In this document: positions 42,588-51,800 of the stretch, one piece after another
How positions within the stretch are numbered: position 1 is the stretch's first letter
Layout: each line of letters starts with the position of its first letter
Source: Erinaceus europaeus
Lineage: Eukaryota > Chordata > Mammalia > Eulipotyphla > Erinaceidae
DNA length: 64,000 nucleotides
Reading direction: 5' to 3'
Assembly: GCF_950295315.1 (NCBI RefSeq)
Contig: NC_080181.1
Coordinates: forward strand, 39,647,375-39,711,374
Translations under genes and position numbers: made by a program
Notes under the pieces: generated by a model
What the model was told of the DNA's origin: nothing
The model's database searches: none
Seen by the model: only the letters and a program-made list of their open reading frames with translations

Positions 42588-43700
42588 TTTTTTTTTTTTT
42601 GCCTCCAGGGTTATATCTGGTCACTGTGCCTGCACTTCTTCTTCTAGCGTTTGCCCTTCTTCCATAGCCAGTCAACAGCATCAGGTTGAGCCTGATGTAA
42701 AGTTTCGAGACCTCCTTTGAATCTGGAGAGGTGGCAGTCATTGACTATGTGGGTCATAGTCTGTCTGGAGCCGCAGGGGCAGTTCGGGTCGTCTCTGGCT
42801 CCTCAGCGATGGAACATAGCGGCGCACCGGCCATGGCCTGTTCGATAGCGATTGAGGAGGGCCCAGTCATAACGTGCTAGGTCAAAGCCGGGTTGACGCT
42901 TGCAGGGGTCTGTGATGAGGTGTTTGTTCTTGACCTCAGCTGACTGCCAACTCTGTTTCCAAGAGACTGGAACAGAGAAGTTCAGTGTAGGCGTAGGGGA
43001 CCAGATTGGGTGACGAGACATCAAACGTTGAACAGGGTGGGCAAAGATATCCGTGTATATTGGCAGGTCCGGTCGAGCATAGACGTGGGAAATGAACTTA
43101 GATGATGCCGCATCCCGACAAATATCTGGCGGGGCGATGTTGCTAAGAACTGGCAGCCATGGAACCGGGGTGGAACGGATGGTTCCAGAAATTATCCTCA
43201 TGGAGGAATATAATTTGGAATCGACCAAGTGGACATGGGGGCTACGGAACCATACTGGGGCACAGTATTCTGCAGTGGAATAGCATAATGCCAGAGATGA
43301 TGATCGTAGTGTGGAAGCGCTCGCGCCCCATGAGGAGCTGGCCAGTCTTGCAATGATGTTATTCCTCGCGCCCACCTTTGCTGCAGTTTTTATGAGATGT
43401 TTGTGAAATGACAGAGTGCGATCGAGAGTAACGCCAAGATAGACTGCCTGCACTATGAATCCACTACTCCTGGCAGCCATCTTTTTTCTATTATTGTTGA
43501 TGTTATTGGATAGGACAGAATGAAGCTGACAGAGATGGGGAAGACAGAGGAAGAGACGCTTGCTTCACCTTTTGTGAAGTGACCCCCCTCCCCCCGCAGG
43601 TGGAGAGCCAGGGGCTCAAACCTGGATCCTTATGCCTGTCCCCACAATTAGCACCATGTGCGCTTAATCCATGCAGTACTGCCCAGCCTCTGCCCCTTTC
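42588..43700 (-). mobile_element. SINE family A-long, split by a Vingi LINE insertion
   Basis: Left piece is the start of the 3' module (poly T, gcctccagggttatatctgg, to 42635). The right piece resumes at 43445 (tgcctgcactatgaatccac, ggcagccatctttttt), then the core and head actgcccagcctctgcccc. The 9-bp tgcctgcac is present on both sides of the insert. Confidence 0.88.
42636..43444 (-). mobile_element. Vingi-type non-LTR retrotransposon, 5'-truncated RT C-terminus
   Basis: An 809-bp insert flanked by an exact 9-bp target-site duplication, tgcctgcac (42627-42635 and 43445-43453), inside a SINE. On the minus strand one frame runs through the whole insert. It starts at VYLGVTLDRTLSFHKHL (the post-catalytic RT/thumb region), passes YSTAEYCAPVWFRSPH and PWLPVLSNIAPPDICRD, and reaches a terminal Cys/His cluster C-x-C-x7-H-x4-C. 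One in-frame TGA (42803-42805, probably a former Trp codon) splits it; 52 more codons follow to the natural TAG (42644-42646). The stop lies directly against an AAGAAGAA tail, so there is essentially no 3' UTR. This protein type is unlike L1, L2, CR1 or BovB. From memory it matches the Ingi/Vingi group reported in hedgehogs by Kojima and colleagues. Endonuclease and RT catalytic motifs are absent. The clade assignment is from recognition, not a search. Confidence 0.85.
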
Positions 43701-44017
43701 CCCGACTTTTCTTTTTTAAAGAGCACACAGCCACAGAAGTGGGATACCACCACACACTACATTTTTCCCCAGTAGTGTTACTCCCTCCTGAGGTCTGGTC
43801 TTGAAGAGTCTCCCTGAAACTGCTTCCCCAAACAGGCTGGGTGTTACCTGTTTTAGATAATCTGCATTTTATATGACGACAGCAGGGGTCAGGTCTTCTC
43901 CTAGGAGTGAATTTGCAGAGAATGAGAGGTCAGGCAGTTCATCTGATAAGAAAGATATGAAGCATATTTCTTGAAACTCTGGTCCTCAATTCTTTCTATA
44001 CATATTAACATATCCAT

Positions 44018-44116
44018 ATTGTGATGGCTCAGTGGCAGAGCACCACATTAGGGAATATAAAGTCTTGAGTTCAGTCCCTGACAGCACGGACTAGAGTTCT
44101 GGTACTCATCCCTTAT
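44018..44116 (+). mobile_element. tRNA-like SINE fragment, family uncertain
   Basis: gatggctcagtggcagagca is a box-A-like head and gagttcagtccctgacagca is box-B-like. It abuts a D element. Confidence 0.55.
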
Positions 44117-44117
44117 G

Positions 44118-44224
44118 GTTGCATAGTGGACAAAGTAATAGGTAGGTATGTGGTCCTGAGTTGGTTCCATGGACCAGAGTAAAGCTTTAGGTCTCTCATT
44201 TCTTTTTCATTAATAAATAAGTTT
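44118..44224 (+). mobile_element. SINE family D
   Basis: ttgcatagtggacaaagtaa, gtcctgagttggttccatgg, tail ttcattaataaataag. Confidence 0.7.
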
Positions 44225-44225
44225 T

Positions 44226-44508
44226 ATTTGTTTGGCCACCAGGGGTTACTTGTGGGCTCTTTGCACAGTGAATATAACATTCCTGGTCATCCCCCCCTTT
44301 AAATTTCTCCTATTTTAATGGAGATAGAAATTGAAAGTGAACAGAGATAGGGATAGACACGAGCAGAGAGATAGGGATAGACACCTGTAGCACCATTTCA
44401 CTGCTTGTGAAGCTTATCCCTGCAGATGGGGACCAGGGATTTGAACCCAGGTCCTTGGGCATGATAATGTTTTCACTTTATTAGTTGTGTCACCACCCAA
44501 CCCCTAAA
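44226..44508 (-). mobile_element. SINE family B-long with internal tandem duplication
   Basis: Module gccaccaggggttacttgtg, ccattttaatggagatagaa-like linker. The unit cagagatagggatagacac occurs twice (about 44341-44385). Head gtgtcaccacccaacccct. Confidence 0.8.
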
Positions 44509-44754
44509 TAAGTAAATCTTAAAAAGAAAAATTAAGTATGGTCATGCTCATATGAAATTTCTAGAAAAACTGAAAAATTAGACAGAAAGCAGTTTTGATG
44601 TTTGGGACTAGGATTGCTAACATTTTGCAGGGGATTAAGTCTTTTAAAAATAGAATGTAGTCATGACTACACAAGTAAATGCATTTACTACAAATCATTG
44701 AACTGTATATATACACAATAAATGAGTTTTATGTAAGTGTATTTTATCTCTTTT

Positions 44755-45045
44755 TTCTCTTTTTTTTTTTTGCCTCCAGGGTTATTGCTGGAGCTCCATG
44801 CTGGCACTAAGAATCCACTGCTTTTGGCAGCCATTTTTTTCCATTTTATTGAATAGGACAGAGAGAAGTTGAGAGGGGAGGAAAAGATAGGGAAAGGGAA
44901 AGATAGACCCTATAGACCTGCTTCACTATTTGTGAAGCTTGCCCCCTGCAGGTAGGGAGCAGGGACTGGAACCCACATCCTTGCTCATGTCTCTGTGCCT
45001 AAATACTCTTTGAGCTTAACTGGATGAGCCATCATCCATCCCTCA
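44755..45045 (-). mobile_element. SINE family A-long
   Basis: Poly T, gcctccagggttattgctgg, ggcagccatttttttccatt, core tagacctgcttcactatttg, head gagccatcatccatccct. Confidence 0.87.
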
Positions 45046-45790
45046 GTATCTCAACAAAATAATAAAAAATTAAAATATGTTTAAAACAAAATTTTAAAGT
45101 TTGTTCTCTAAAGAGGTATCAATTCCTTAGATTGATTTCCTCATCAAATGCTCCTTAGAGCATTTGATGAGGAAATCATCAGTTAATAAGGAAAACCAAA
45201 AAGATTCAGGACTTGGAATCCTTGGATAACTAAAATACCCCATCCACCCAGGAGTCAGAGGTCCATATTTTTCTAAAATCAATGTCTATATAGCACATAG
45301 GAGTTTGTATTCCACCTGATTGTGCTGTCATTTGTATAATGCTATAATTATAAGACACATCAAGGAAGGAGACGTATATATCAGAGTCTTCTGTCTCTCG
45401 AGGTGATTGAACTTATCATAAGTCCCTTTAATATCAGTTTTTTTGTATTAACACTTGGCATTCATCTATCTGCCCATAAAAATCATAGGGTATCCTGACT
45501 TGTAAAAGCACTTATACATATACAGTCTTGTTGAAATATCTCCTTGGTGATTTTCAACAGAGGAAATGTCAGAGAGATACTAACATCTTGCACACTCACT
45601 GGTCTTAAGGCTGGCACCTTCCCTGGGACACAGGAAATGACACACACAATAGAAGAAAGTCAACAGAACTACTTTAACTGTATAATACAACAGATTTTGA
45701 TTTCCCTGTAATTCCATATATATAATCTGTATGTATCTATATATTTTATATATGTATATTTGAAAATATATCTAGCCAGTGTGAAAGCTA
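45046..45790. other. Unclassified, AT-rich sequence containing a perfect hairpin
   Basis: No SINE or LINE recognised. The notable feature is the inverted repeat listed separately at 45123-45193. Confidence 0.45.
45123..45193. repeat. Perfect 21-bp inverted repeat with a 4-nt loop, extended by an imperfect stem
   Basis: Arms tgatttcctcatcaaatgctc at 45133-45153 (21 nt) and its exact complement at 45158-45178, separated by ctta. An outer 7-bp stem (ttcctta 45123-45129 / taaggaa 45187-45193) lies beyond an internal loop. About 71 nt in all. Confidence 0.93.
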
Positions 45791-45794
45791 CTTC

Positions 45795-45925
45795 CCTGCT
45801 TCCTTCCTTCCTTCCTTTCCCCCCTTTTTGATAAGAGATATAAAGAGAGAGGAAGAGAGATGCTGAGAATACTGTTTCACAGCTCATGAAGCTCCCCCCA
45901 CCCCTGAAAACCTTGTCCTCTACAC
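45795..45925 (-). mobile_element. SINE family B, partial
   Basis: (TTCC)n, gagatataaagagagaggaa, ctgtttcacagctcatgaag, then a degraded head. Confidence 0.65.
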
Positions 45926-46005
45926 AAGAGGCAAATTCTACAGCTTATTGATAGCTATCAGCTTGACTCATTGGAACATCTCAAATATGGCATTATTTAA
46001 TTGTA

Positions 46006-46200
46006 TTTTTTACTGGGGGATTAATGATTTACAGTAATTACAGTTGTTGTTACATGTGTAAAACTTCTCAGTTTTCTGCAAAACACTCTCACCCCAGCCT
46101 AGGTCCTCCTCCACCATCATGCACTAGGATGTGGTATCTTTTGATGATATGCGAACCAAAGAGCTCTTGTTCTGCCTGCCATCATTGTACCTTTCTATCT
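46006..46200 (-). mobile_element. L1 3' UTR end
   Basis: Complement of the 3' UTR at 1768 and 23384: ttgttacatgtgtaaaactt, cctaggtcctcctccaccat, gagctcttgttctgcc. Confidence 0.8.
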
Positions 46201-46284
46201 CAATGCTTTGGCTGCTGCCCTGGGATTAATCTAAGAATTTCAAATATTCTGATGTCATGACATGAAGAGTTGTTCTTTTAATAT

Positions 46285-46450
46285 TCTTATTTATTTATTT
46301 TTAAAACTTAATTTATTGGGACAAATACAGAGGAAGACTAGAGCACTGCTCTTCTCTGGCTCATGGTGGTGCTGGGGATTGAACCTGGGACCTCAGAGCC
46401 TCAGACATGAAAGTCTTTTTGCATAACTATTATGCTATCTCCCAGCCCAT
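46285..46450 (-). mobile_element. SINE family C
   Basis: Well-preserved reverse C: agagcactgctcttctctgg, tggggattgaacctgggacc, tttgcataactattatgcta, ctcccagccc. Confidence 0.88.
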
Positions 46451-46512
46451 TGTTGCTTTTTTGAAATTTCCTTTGTCCAAGGAAATGATACTTATACCTT
46501 TTGTTTTATTTT

Positions 46513-46693
46513 CTTCTTCTTCTTCTTCTTCTTCTTCTTCTTCTTCTTCTTCTTCTTCTTCTTCTTCTTCTTCTTCTTCCTCCTCCTCCTCCTCCTCCTC
46601 CTCCTCCTCCTCCTCCTCCTCCTCCTCCTCCTCCTCCTCCTCCTCCTCCTCCTCCTCCTCCTCCTCTTCTTCTTCTTCTTCTTCTTCTTCTTT
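46513..46693. repeat. (CTT)n-(CCT)n-(CTT)n compound microsatellite
   Basis: About 180 bp of uninterrupted pyrimidine triplets on +: CTT units, then CCT units, then CTT units. It gives false poly-Ser, poly-Leu and poly-Pro open frames. Confidence 0.98.
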
Positions 46694-46835
46694 TTCTTAA
46701 CCTTTATAAATTCCTTTTAGGGCTTTGATATTGGGAGAGTCAGTGCTGGTAAAAGTCAATGGGTTAAGAGTAGCTCTGGTAAGTTACCCTTGTCTGGAGA
46801 ATGTGAGTGGTTAAGTGGAATAATCTTTCCTTCCT

Positions 46836-46863
46836 GTGCTCGCTTCGGCAGCACATATACTAA
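46836..46863 (+). ncRNA. 5' fragment of a U6 snRNA copy (pseudogene)
   Basis: 28 nt identical to the start of vertebrate U6 as I know it: gtgctcgcttcggcagcac (the 5' stem-loop) then atatactaa. The remaining approximately 80 nt are absent; (CCTT)n begins at once. No upstream PSE/TATA context was recognised, so it is a retro-derived or truncated fragment, not a gene. Confidence 0.85.
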
Positions 46864-46927
46864 TCCTTCCTCCCTCCCTTCCTCCCTTCCTTCCTTCCTT
46901 CCTTCTTTCCTTCTTCCTTTCTCATTT

Positions 46928-46991
<64 letters not shown>

Positions 46992-46996
46992 TTTCC
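46864..46996. repeat. (CCTT)n-(CTTT)n microsatellite
   Basis: Tetranucleotide pyrimidine array beginning right after the U6 fragment. Confidence 0.97.
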
Positions 46997-47167
46997 TTTA
47001 CCCTCTAATTGGATATCCTGAAAGTGGGGGTTCTTCTTTGAGAGCTCTGATTCTCGCAGGATTTGGAATGACTCAGTGATTTTTTTTTTCTTTAACAAAT
47101 TGCTGAAGCAAAGGATCTTTGTGTTCTGAAGGCCTTCATCTTTGACAAATATACAAAGCTTAGCCCT

Positions 47168-47362
47168 TTTTTCAAAGACTTATTTATTTATTAATTTATA
47201 AGAAAGGACAAAAGAGGAAGAGGAGAAAGAGAGTCAAACTGGGAGCCACAGCACTGCTCGGTTGTGGTACAGGGTTGTGCTGCATATTGAACCAGAGTGA
47301 CATAGGTACATCAGACATGACATGGTGTTCTACCCAACTCAGCTATGTTCCTGCCCCCTTTT
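47168..47362 (-). mobile_element. SINE family E/C-like
   Basis: tttatttattaatttataag tail, cagcactgctcggttgtggt, ttgaaccagagtgacatag, head accCaactcagctatgttcc. Confidence 0.65.
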
Positions 47363-47437
47363 ATTTGTGTGTGTGTTATATTTAAATAAAACAGCCTCCT
47401 GTGCATGTAATTTCATTACTCACTAGCTAACCTTTTT

Positions 47438-47575
47438 ACTCAGAGCAAGGGTGAGAAAGACAGAAAGGGAGAGAACTGCCACAGCACTGGAGTTTCCTTT
47501 GGTGCCACGGCACTTCCATATGGTTCTGGAACCAGAACCTGGTATTCACTCTACTTGGTAAACTATTTCTTTTCT
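47438..47575 (-). mobile_element. SINE family E
   Basis: agaaagacagaaagggagag, ctgccacagcactggagttt, ggaaccagaacctggtattc. Confidence 0.6.
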
Positions 47576-47589
47576 CTTTTCTTCTTTCT

Positions 47590-47703
47590 ACAACTCTCTT
47601 CTTCTTCTTCTTCTTCTTCTTCTTCTTCTTCTTCTTCTTCTTCTTCTTCTTCTTCTTCTCCTCCTCCTCCTCCTCCTCCTCCTTCTCCTCCTCCTCCTCT
47701 CTC
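47590..47703. repeat. (CTT)n-(CCT)n compound microsatellite
   Basis: Second pyrimidine triplet array, same strand bias as 46513-46693. Confidence 0.97.
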
Positions 47704-47724
47704 TCTTTTCCATTAAAGAATATC

Positions 47725-47935
47725 TCTTTTTATTAACTTTTATTTATTTCTTTTTATTTCAAAGGACAGAGAAAATTAAAAGTAAAGGCGGGAGAGAGGA
47801 GAAAGAGACACCTGAAGCTCTGCTTCATCACTTGTGAAGCTTCCCAACTGCAGGTGGAAACCCAGGGGCTTGAACCTAGGTCCTTGCACATGGTAACATG
47901 TATGCTCAACTGGGTGCACCACTGTCCAGAGCTGC
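47725..47935 (-). mobile_element. SINE family B
   Basis: tatttatttctttttatttc tail, gacacctgaagctctgcttc, head gcaccactgtccagagctgc. Confidence 0.85.
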
Positions 47936-48094
47936 TTTCAGCCCCATAACTCTCCAAATGGTTGTTCTGTTGAGTAGAACTTTGATAAGGCCTGTTATTG
48001 AATCTCATTGTCAGTCAGATTGTTAATCCCTTGAAGCTCATTCAGAAAGGCTGGAATGAGCCCTTGCTCTGTTTGATACCCTTTGTCATAAGCA

Positions 48095-48278
48095 TAATTT
48101 GTAGCAACCCAGTAGTAGATAGTATTGGATTCACAAACATGAAGTCCTGAGTTTGATTCCCCAGCACTGTATGTGCCAGAGCAATAATCTGATAATCTCT
48201 CCCTCTTCCTCTCCATCCATCTCCCTCTCCCTCCCTCTCTCTCATTAATAAATCAATCCATGTTTTAAAAAATACTTC
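48095..48278 (+). mobile_element. SINE family D
   Basis: cccagtagtagatagtattg, gattcacaaacatgaagtcc, tgagtttgattccccagcac, tail ctcattaataaatcaatcc. Confidence 0.75.
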
Positions 48279-48297
48279 ATAAAATTAAAAACTGGAC

Positions 48298-48428
48298 TGA
48301 AAATTTTAATTAGAAGGGGAGAGACAGAAGGAGAGAGGGAAAGATATCACTGGAGCCCCCCTCCCCGCCTTGCAGTGCTCAAACCTGGGTCTTGAGAATG
48401 AAAGAACAGATACTGCTCAGATGAGCTC
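48298..48428 (-). mobile_element. SINE fragment (E/C-like), reverse
   Basis: gacagaaggagagagggaaa, gcagtgctcaaacctgggtc, actgctcagatgagct. Confidence 0.5.
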
Positions 48429-48805
48429 TATCTTGTCAGATCTGCACTATCTTTTAAGTAAAGAAAGCAACTTTATTGTAAGGTCAGCCAACAAGGAGAC
48501 AGGAGACAAGGCTCAGATCTGTCTCCCTACTCTTGGGAAAACTATTTATGGCATTAGGAGATCAGACAAATATAGGAGAAGCTTGGCTTGGATCTAGTTA
48601 TTGACTCAATCTGGAGTCAGGTTATTATGGACTGCAGCAATTCAGGACACTCATTACTGCTTGAGCAGGTTCACTGATCAAGATCTCAGTGATCCTTGTT
48701 TTACTTTTATGGGGCTTTTACTTTTACTGTTTCTACCTATTGACCAAGGTCACTGAGAAGACAAGGTTCTGTGAAAAGTAACCTGAGAATGAACTATTTA
48801 TTGGA
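48429..48805. other. Unclassified sequence
   Basis: Nothing recognised. Confidence 0.35.
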
Positions 48806-48807
48806 GC

Positions 48808-49036
48808 TGGGACATAGCTCACCTAGCAAGGCATACACCATCCTGTGTACAAGGACCCCAGCCAGCACATAGGAGCAACATGCAAAGGGAAGGCACATCA
48901 CAAGTGTTAGGGGTATGTCCTTCTCTCCGTCTCACTGTCAATCAGGAAGAGAGAGAGAGAGAGATGAAAGAGGTAGATAGGAAGGAAGAGTCTGCTGGGA
49001 ATAGTGGAGCCAGTACTTGGCCAACGATAAATTAAG
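48808..49036 (+). mobile_element. SINE family F
   Basis: gctgggacatagctcaccta, gcaaggcatacaccatcctg, ccagccagcacataggagca. Tail with gagagagaga, then the 3' module gtctgctgggaatagtggag. Confidence 0.7.
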
Positions 49037-49045
49037 TAAATCAAG

Positions 49046-49258
49046 GGGGCCAGGTGGTGGCACACCTGGTTGAGCACACATGTGACAATGCACAAGGACC
49101 CAAGTCCAAGCCTCTGGTCCCACCTACAGGGGGAAAGCTTCATAAGTGGTGAACCAGGGCTTGCAGATATCTCTCTGTATCTCTTCCTCTCTATCTCCTC
49201 CTTCCTCTCAATTTCTGGCTATCTCTCTCCAATAAATAAAGATAATAAAAATAAGTAA
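49046..49258 (+). mobile_element. SINE family B
   Basis: Well-preserved forward B: gggggccaggtggtggcaca, gtccaagcctctggtcccac, tail ccaataaataaagataataa. Confidence 0.92.
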
Positions 49259-49418
49259 ATAAATCAATCTAAAAGAAAAAACATTGTTTATGCCAGTTCT
49301 GCATAACACTTTTCTGCTATTTTATGTGGTGTTGAGTGAGGTTTTTATATGCAGCAGTTAATAATTCAAAGAGATGGTTGAAATTTTGACTTATATTACC
49401 TTAATAAAAGAACAATAA

Positions 49419-49621
49419 GGGAGTCGGGCGGTAGCACAGCATGTTAAGCACAAGTGGCACAAAGCACAAGGACCGGTTAGGATCCCGGCTCCCCACCTGC
49501 AAGGGAGTCGCTTCACAGGAAGTGAAGAAGGTCTGCAGTCGTTTCTCTGTCTCTCTTCCTCTCTATCTTCCCCTTCTCTCTCAATTTATCTCTGTCTCTA
49601 TCCAATAACAAATAAATAAAT
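49419..49621 (+). mobile_element. Chimeric SINE: A head and core with a B-type tail
   Basis: Head ggagtcgggcggtagcacag and core ggagtcgcttcacaggaagt are family A. The 3' part (tctcaatttatctctgtctc, tatccaataacaaataaata) is of B type and lacks the A caacaataat tail. Flanked by taaaagaacaata on both sides (about 49406-49418 and 49622-49634), so it inserted as one unit. Confidence 0.85.
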
Positions 49622-49634
49622 AAAAGAACAATAA

Positions 49635-50050
49635 ATTGATAGAGAAGTGACAGGTCAAGGAAAGTTTCTAGGAGTTAGAAATTATGGGGAAATATGTGGG
49701 GGAAAGCAGTGACCAATAAGAGCTAGATACAAGTACCATGTCATGTCTACTGGTAAGTTTCCTTTCCTGCTATGGGAATTGGGACAGAAGGGAACACTTC
49801 CACTAATGAACTTTATCTTCTGTCTCTTGGTAGCTGGGGAAGACAGAGAACTCTTCCTGTACCTGCTGTTTCTCAGTTTCCTTCAACTCAAATTATTTTT
49901 ATAGCAGAACAACACATCTTGGGGTGATGTACTCTGTAGCCAGTCAGTATAAGCTAGATAATGGCATGTAGCAGAAACTAACTCAGCCCTCTGTTGGATT
50001 CCACAGGAACACAGGAAGTTTGCAGAGTTGTGTGTTAAGCTTGAAGTTGT
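49635..50050. other. Unclassified sequence
   Basis: Nothing recognised. Confidence 0.35.
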
Positions 50051-50052
50051 AA

Positions 50053-50192
50053 GGCAGGGGTAGATAACATAATATTTATGCAAAAAGATTCTCATGCCTG
50101 AGGCTCTAAAGTTCTAGGTTCAATCTCCTGCACCACCATACACCAGAGACGATCCATGTTCTGGTAGAAAGAGAAGGAAAGAAAATGAAAAA
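50053..50192 (+). mobile_element. SINE family C
   Basis: ggcaggggtagataacataa, ttctcatgcctgaggctcta, gttcaatctcctgcaccacc. Confidence 0.87.
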
Positions 50193-50730
50193 AATTAAAT
50201 TTGAGTGGCAAGACTGCTCACAGAGCCTAGCACAGCCATAAGAGCAGGCAGAGAAACACATGCTTGGACAGACAGTTCCCTGATATTCAAATTGCTTGCT
50301 ACTCTGAGGGCCAGTTAACTAAGAGACAGAGGTTGCTGTGAGAAAAATGGATTTAATCAGTGCTCATCAACCTGAGAAGACATGGCAGACTCATGTTTCC
50401 AAAAACCATCTTGCTCTGAGGCTGAACTTCAGGGCTTATAAAGTATAATGCATCAGTGGAGGAAAAGGGGTTCAGTTATGTAGCATTCTGGCTGATGTAA
50501 AGGATCTTGTGAGGAGATTGTCTATCCAACTGGAGACGATAAGTAGTTTCTCCATCTGGGGAGACTAAGTAGTTTCTCCATCTGGAATGGGCTCTGTCAT
50601 AAGGAATGAATCATTGGAGCCTAGTGGTCTATAAAACTTTGAGAAAGAATCATTAAGCAAAACTTTCTCCCTGATGTGTACATAACACCATGGCCTTTTC
50701 CTGGAGGTTTATGTGACAGAATTTATATAT
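50193..50730. other. Unclassified sequence with a short tandem duplication
   Basis: taagtagtttctccatctgg occurs twice between 50540 and 50586. Otherwise nothing recognised. Confidence 0.45.
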
Positions 50731-50734
50731 ATGA

Positions 50735-50945
50735 TTTTTTTATAGGGGGTTGTTTATAGTCAACAGTAAAATACAGTAGTTTGGACATATGTAACATTTC
50801 TCAGTTTTCCACATAACAGTTCAACACCCTCTAAGTCCTCCTCTGCCATCATGGTCTAGGACCCCATCACCAGATCATTTACTTTGGTGCAATGCACCAA
50901 ACCCAGTCCAAGTTCTGCTTTGTGTTTTCTTACTTTTCAACTTCT
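50735..50945 (-). mobile_element. L1 3' UTR end
   Basis: Complement of the L1 3' UTR: ggacatatgtaacatttctc, aagtcctcctctgccatcat, cagtccaagttctgctttgt. Confidence 0.8.
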
Positions 50946-51205
50946 TTTTTTTTTTTTTCAATTTGTGATTTAATAATGATCTAAGAGAGGTACAATTCTA
51001 TACAGTTCCCACCACCAGTGTGTCATATTCCATCTCCTCCCCTGGAAGCTTCCCTATTCTTTATCCCCCTGGGTATATGGACCAAAATTCTTTATGTGGT
51101 ACAAAAGGTGGAAAATCTGGCTTCTGTAATTGTTTCTCTGCTGGACATGCGCTTCGACAGATTGATCTATACCCCCAGTCTTTTGCTTTTAATTTTCTTT
51201 AATAT
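50946..51205 (-). mobile_element. Repeat G, short copy
   Basis: Poly-T (tail complement) at 50946-50961, agagaggtacaattctatac, cctggaagcttccctattct, gtggaaaatctggcttctgt, ttgatctatacccccagtc. Confidence 0.75.
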
Positions 51206-51334
51206 TAAAAATATTATTATTGGAGAGCAAGATGGTGTCTTTAAGGCACACTTACTTGTGCCAGAAAAGAGACTAGAATTATTTAAAGAAATAATGAAGA
51301 GTCAGTGTTCTGTGCAGAAGAAAAGATATATATT

Positions 51335-51618
51335 TTTTTATTTTTCTTTCCCCCCTCCCCCTCTATGGTTATTGCTGGGGTTTGGTGCTGACACTGTAAA
51401 TCCGCTGCTCTCGGTGGCCATTTTTTCTATTTTATTGGATGGGACAGAGAGAGATTGAGAGAGGAGGGGGAAGTAGAGAGGGGGAGAGGAAGATAGACAC
51501 CACTTGTGAAGCTTCATCCTGCAGGTGGAGAGTGGGGTCTCGAACCCAGATTCTACTGCAGGTCCTTCTGCGTAGTACTATGTGTGCTTAACTGGGTGCA
51601 CACCTGCCCAGCCCCCAA
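51335..51618 (-). mobile_element. SINE A/B-long
   Basis: Module tatggttattgctggggttt, ctgctctcggtggccatttt, cattttattggatgggac-like linker, truncated core, head acacctgcccagccccc. Confidence 0.83.
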
Positions 51619-51689
51619 GAAGAAATAATTTTCTGTCTACCCCTCTATGTTATTGACTGATACCCCTGGAATAAGAAAAACCTCTAAAT

Positions 51690-51800
51690 AAAATGAAAGG
51701 AGAAGGAAGGAAGGGAGAGAACAAAGAAGGAAAGGAAGAAAGAGAGAAAGAGAGAGGAAGGAAGAAGGAAAGAAAAGAAAGAAAAAAAGGGAAAGAGACA
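51690..51800. repeat. Purine-rich (GAAA/GGAA)n tract
   Basis: Low-complexity purine block. Confidence 0.85.

Noticed and set aside
46407..46728. Long poly-Ser, poly-Leu and poly-Pro open frames
   Set aside because: Generated by the (CTT)n/(CCT)n microsatellite in three phases.
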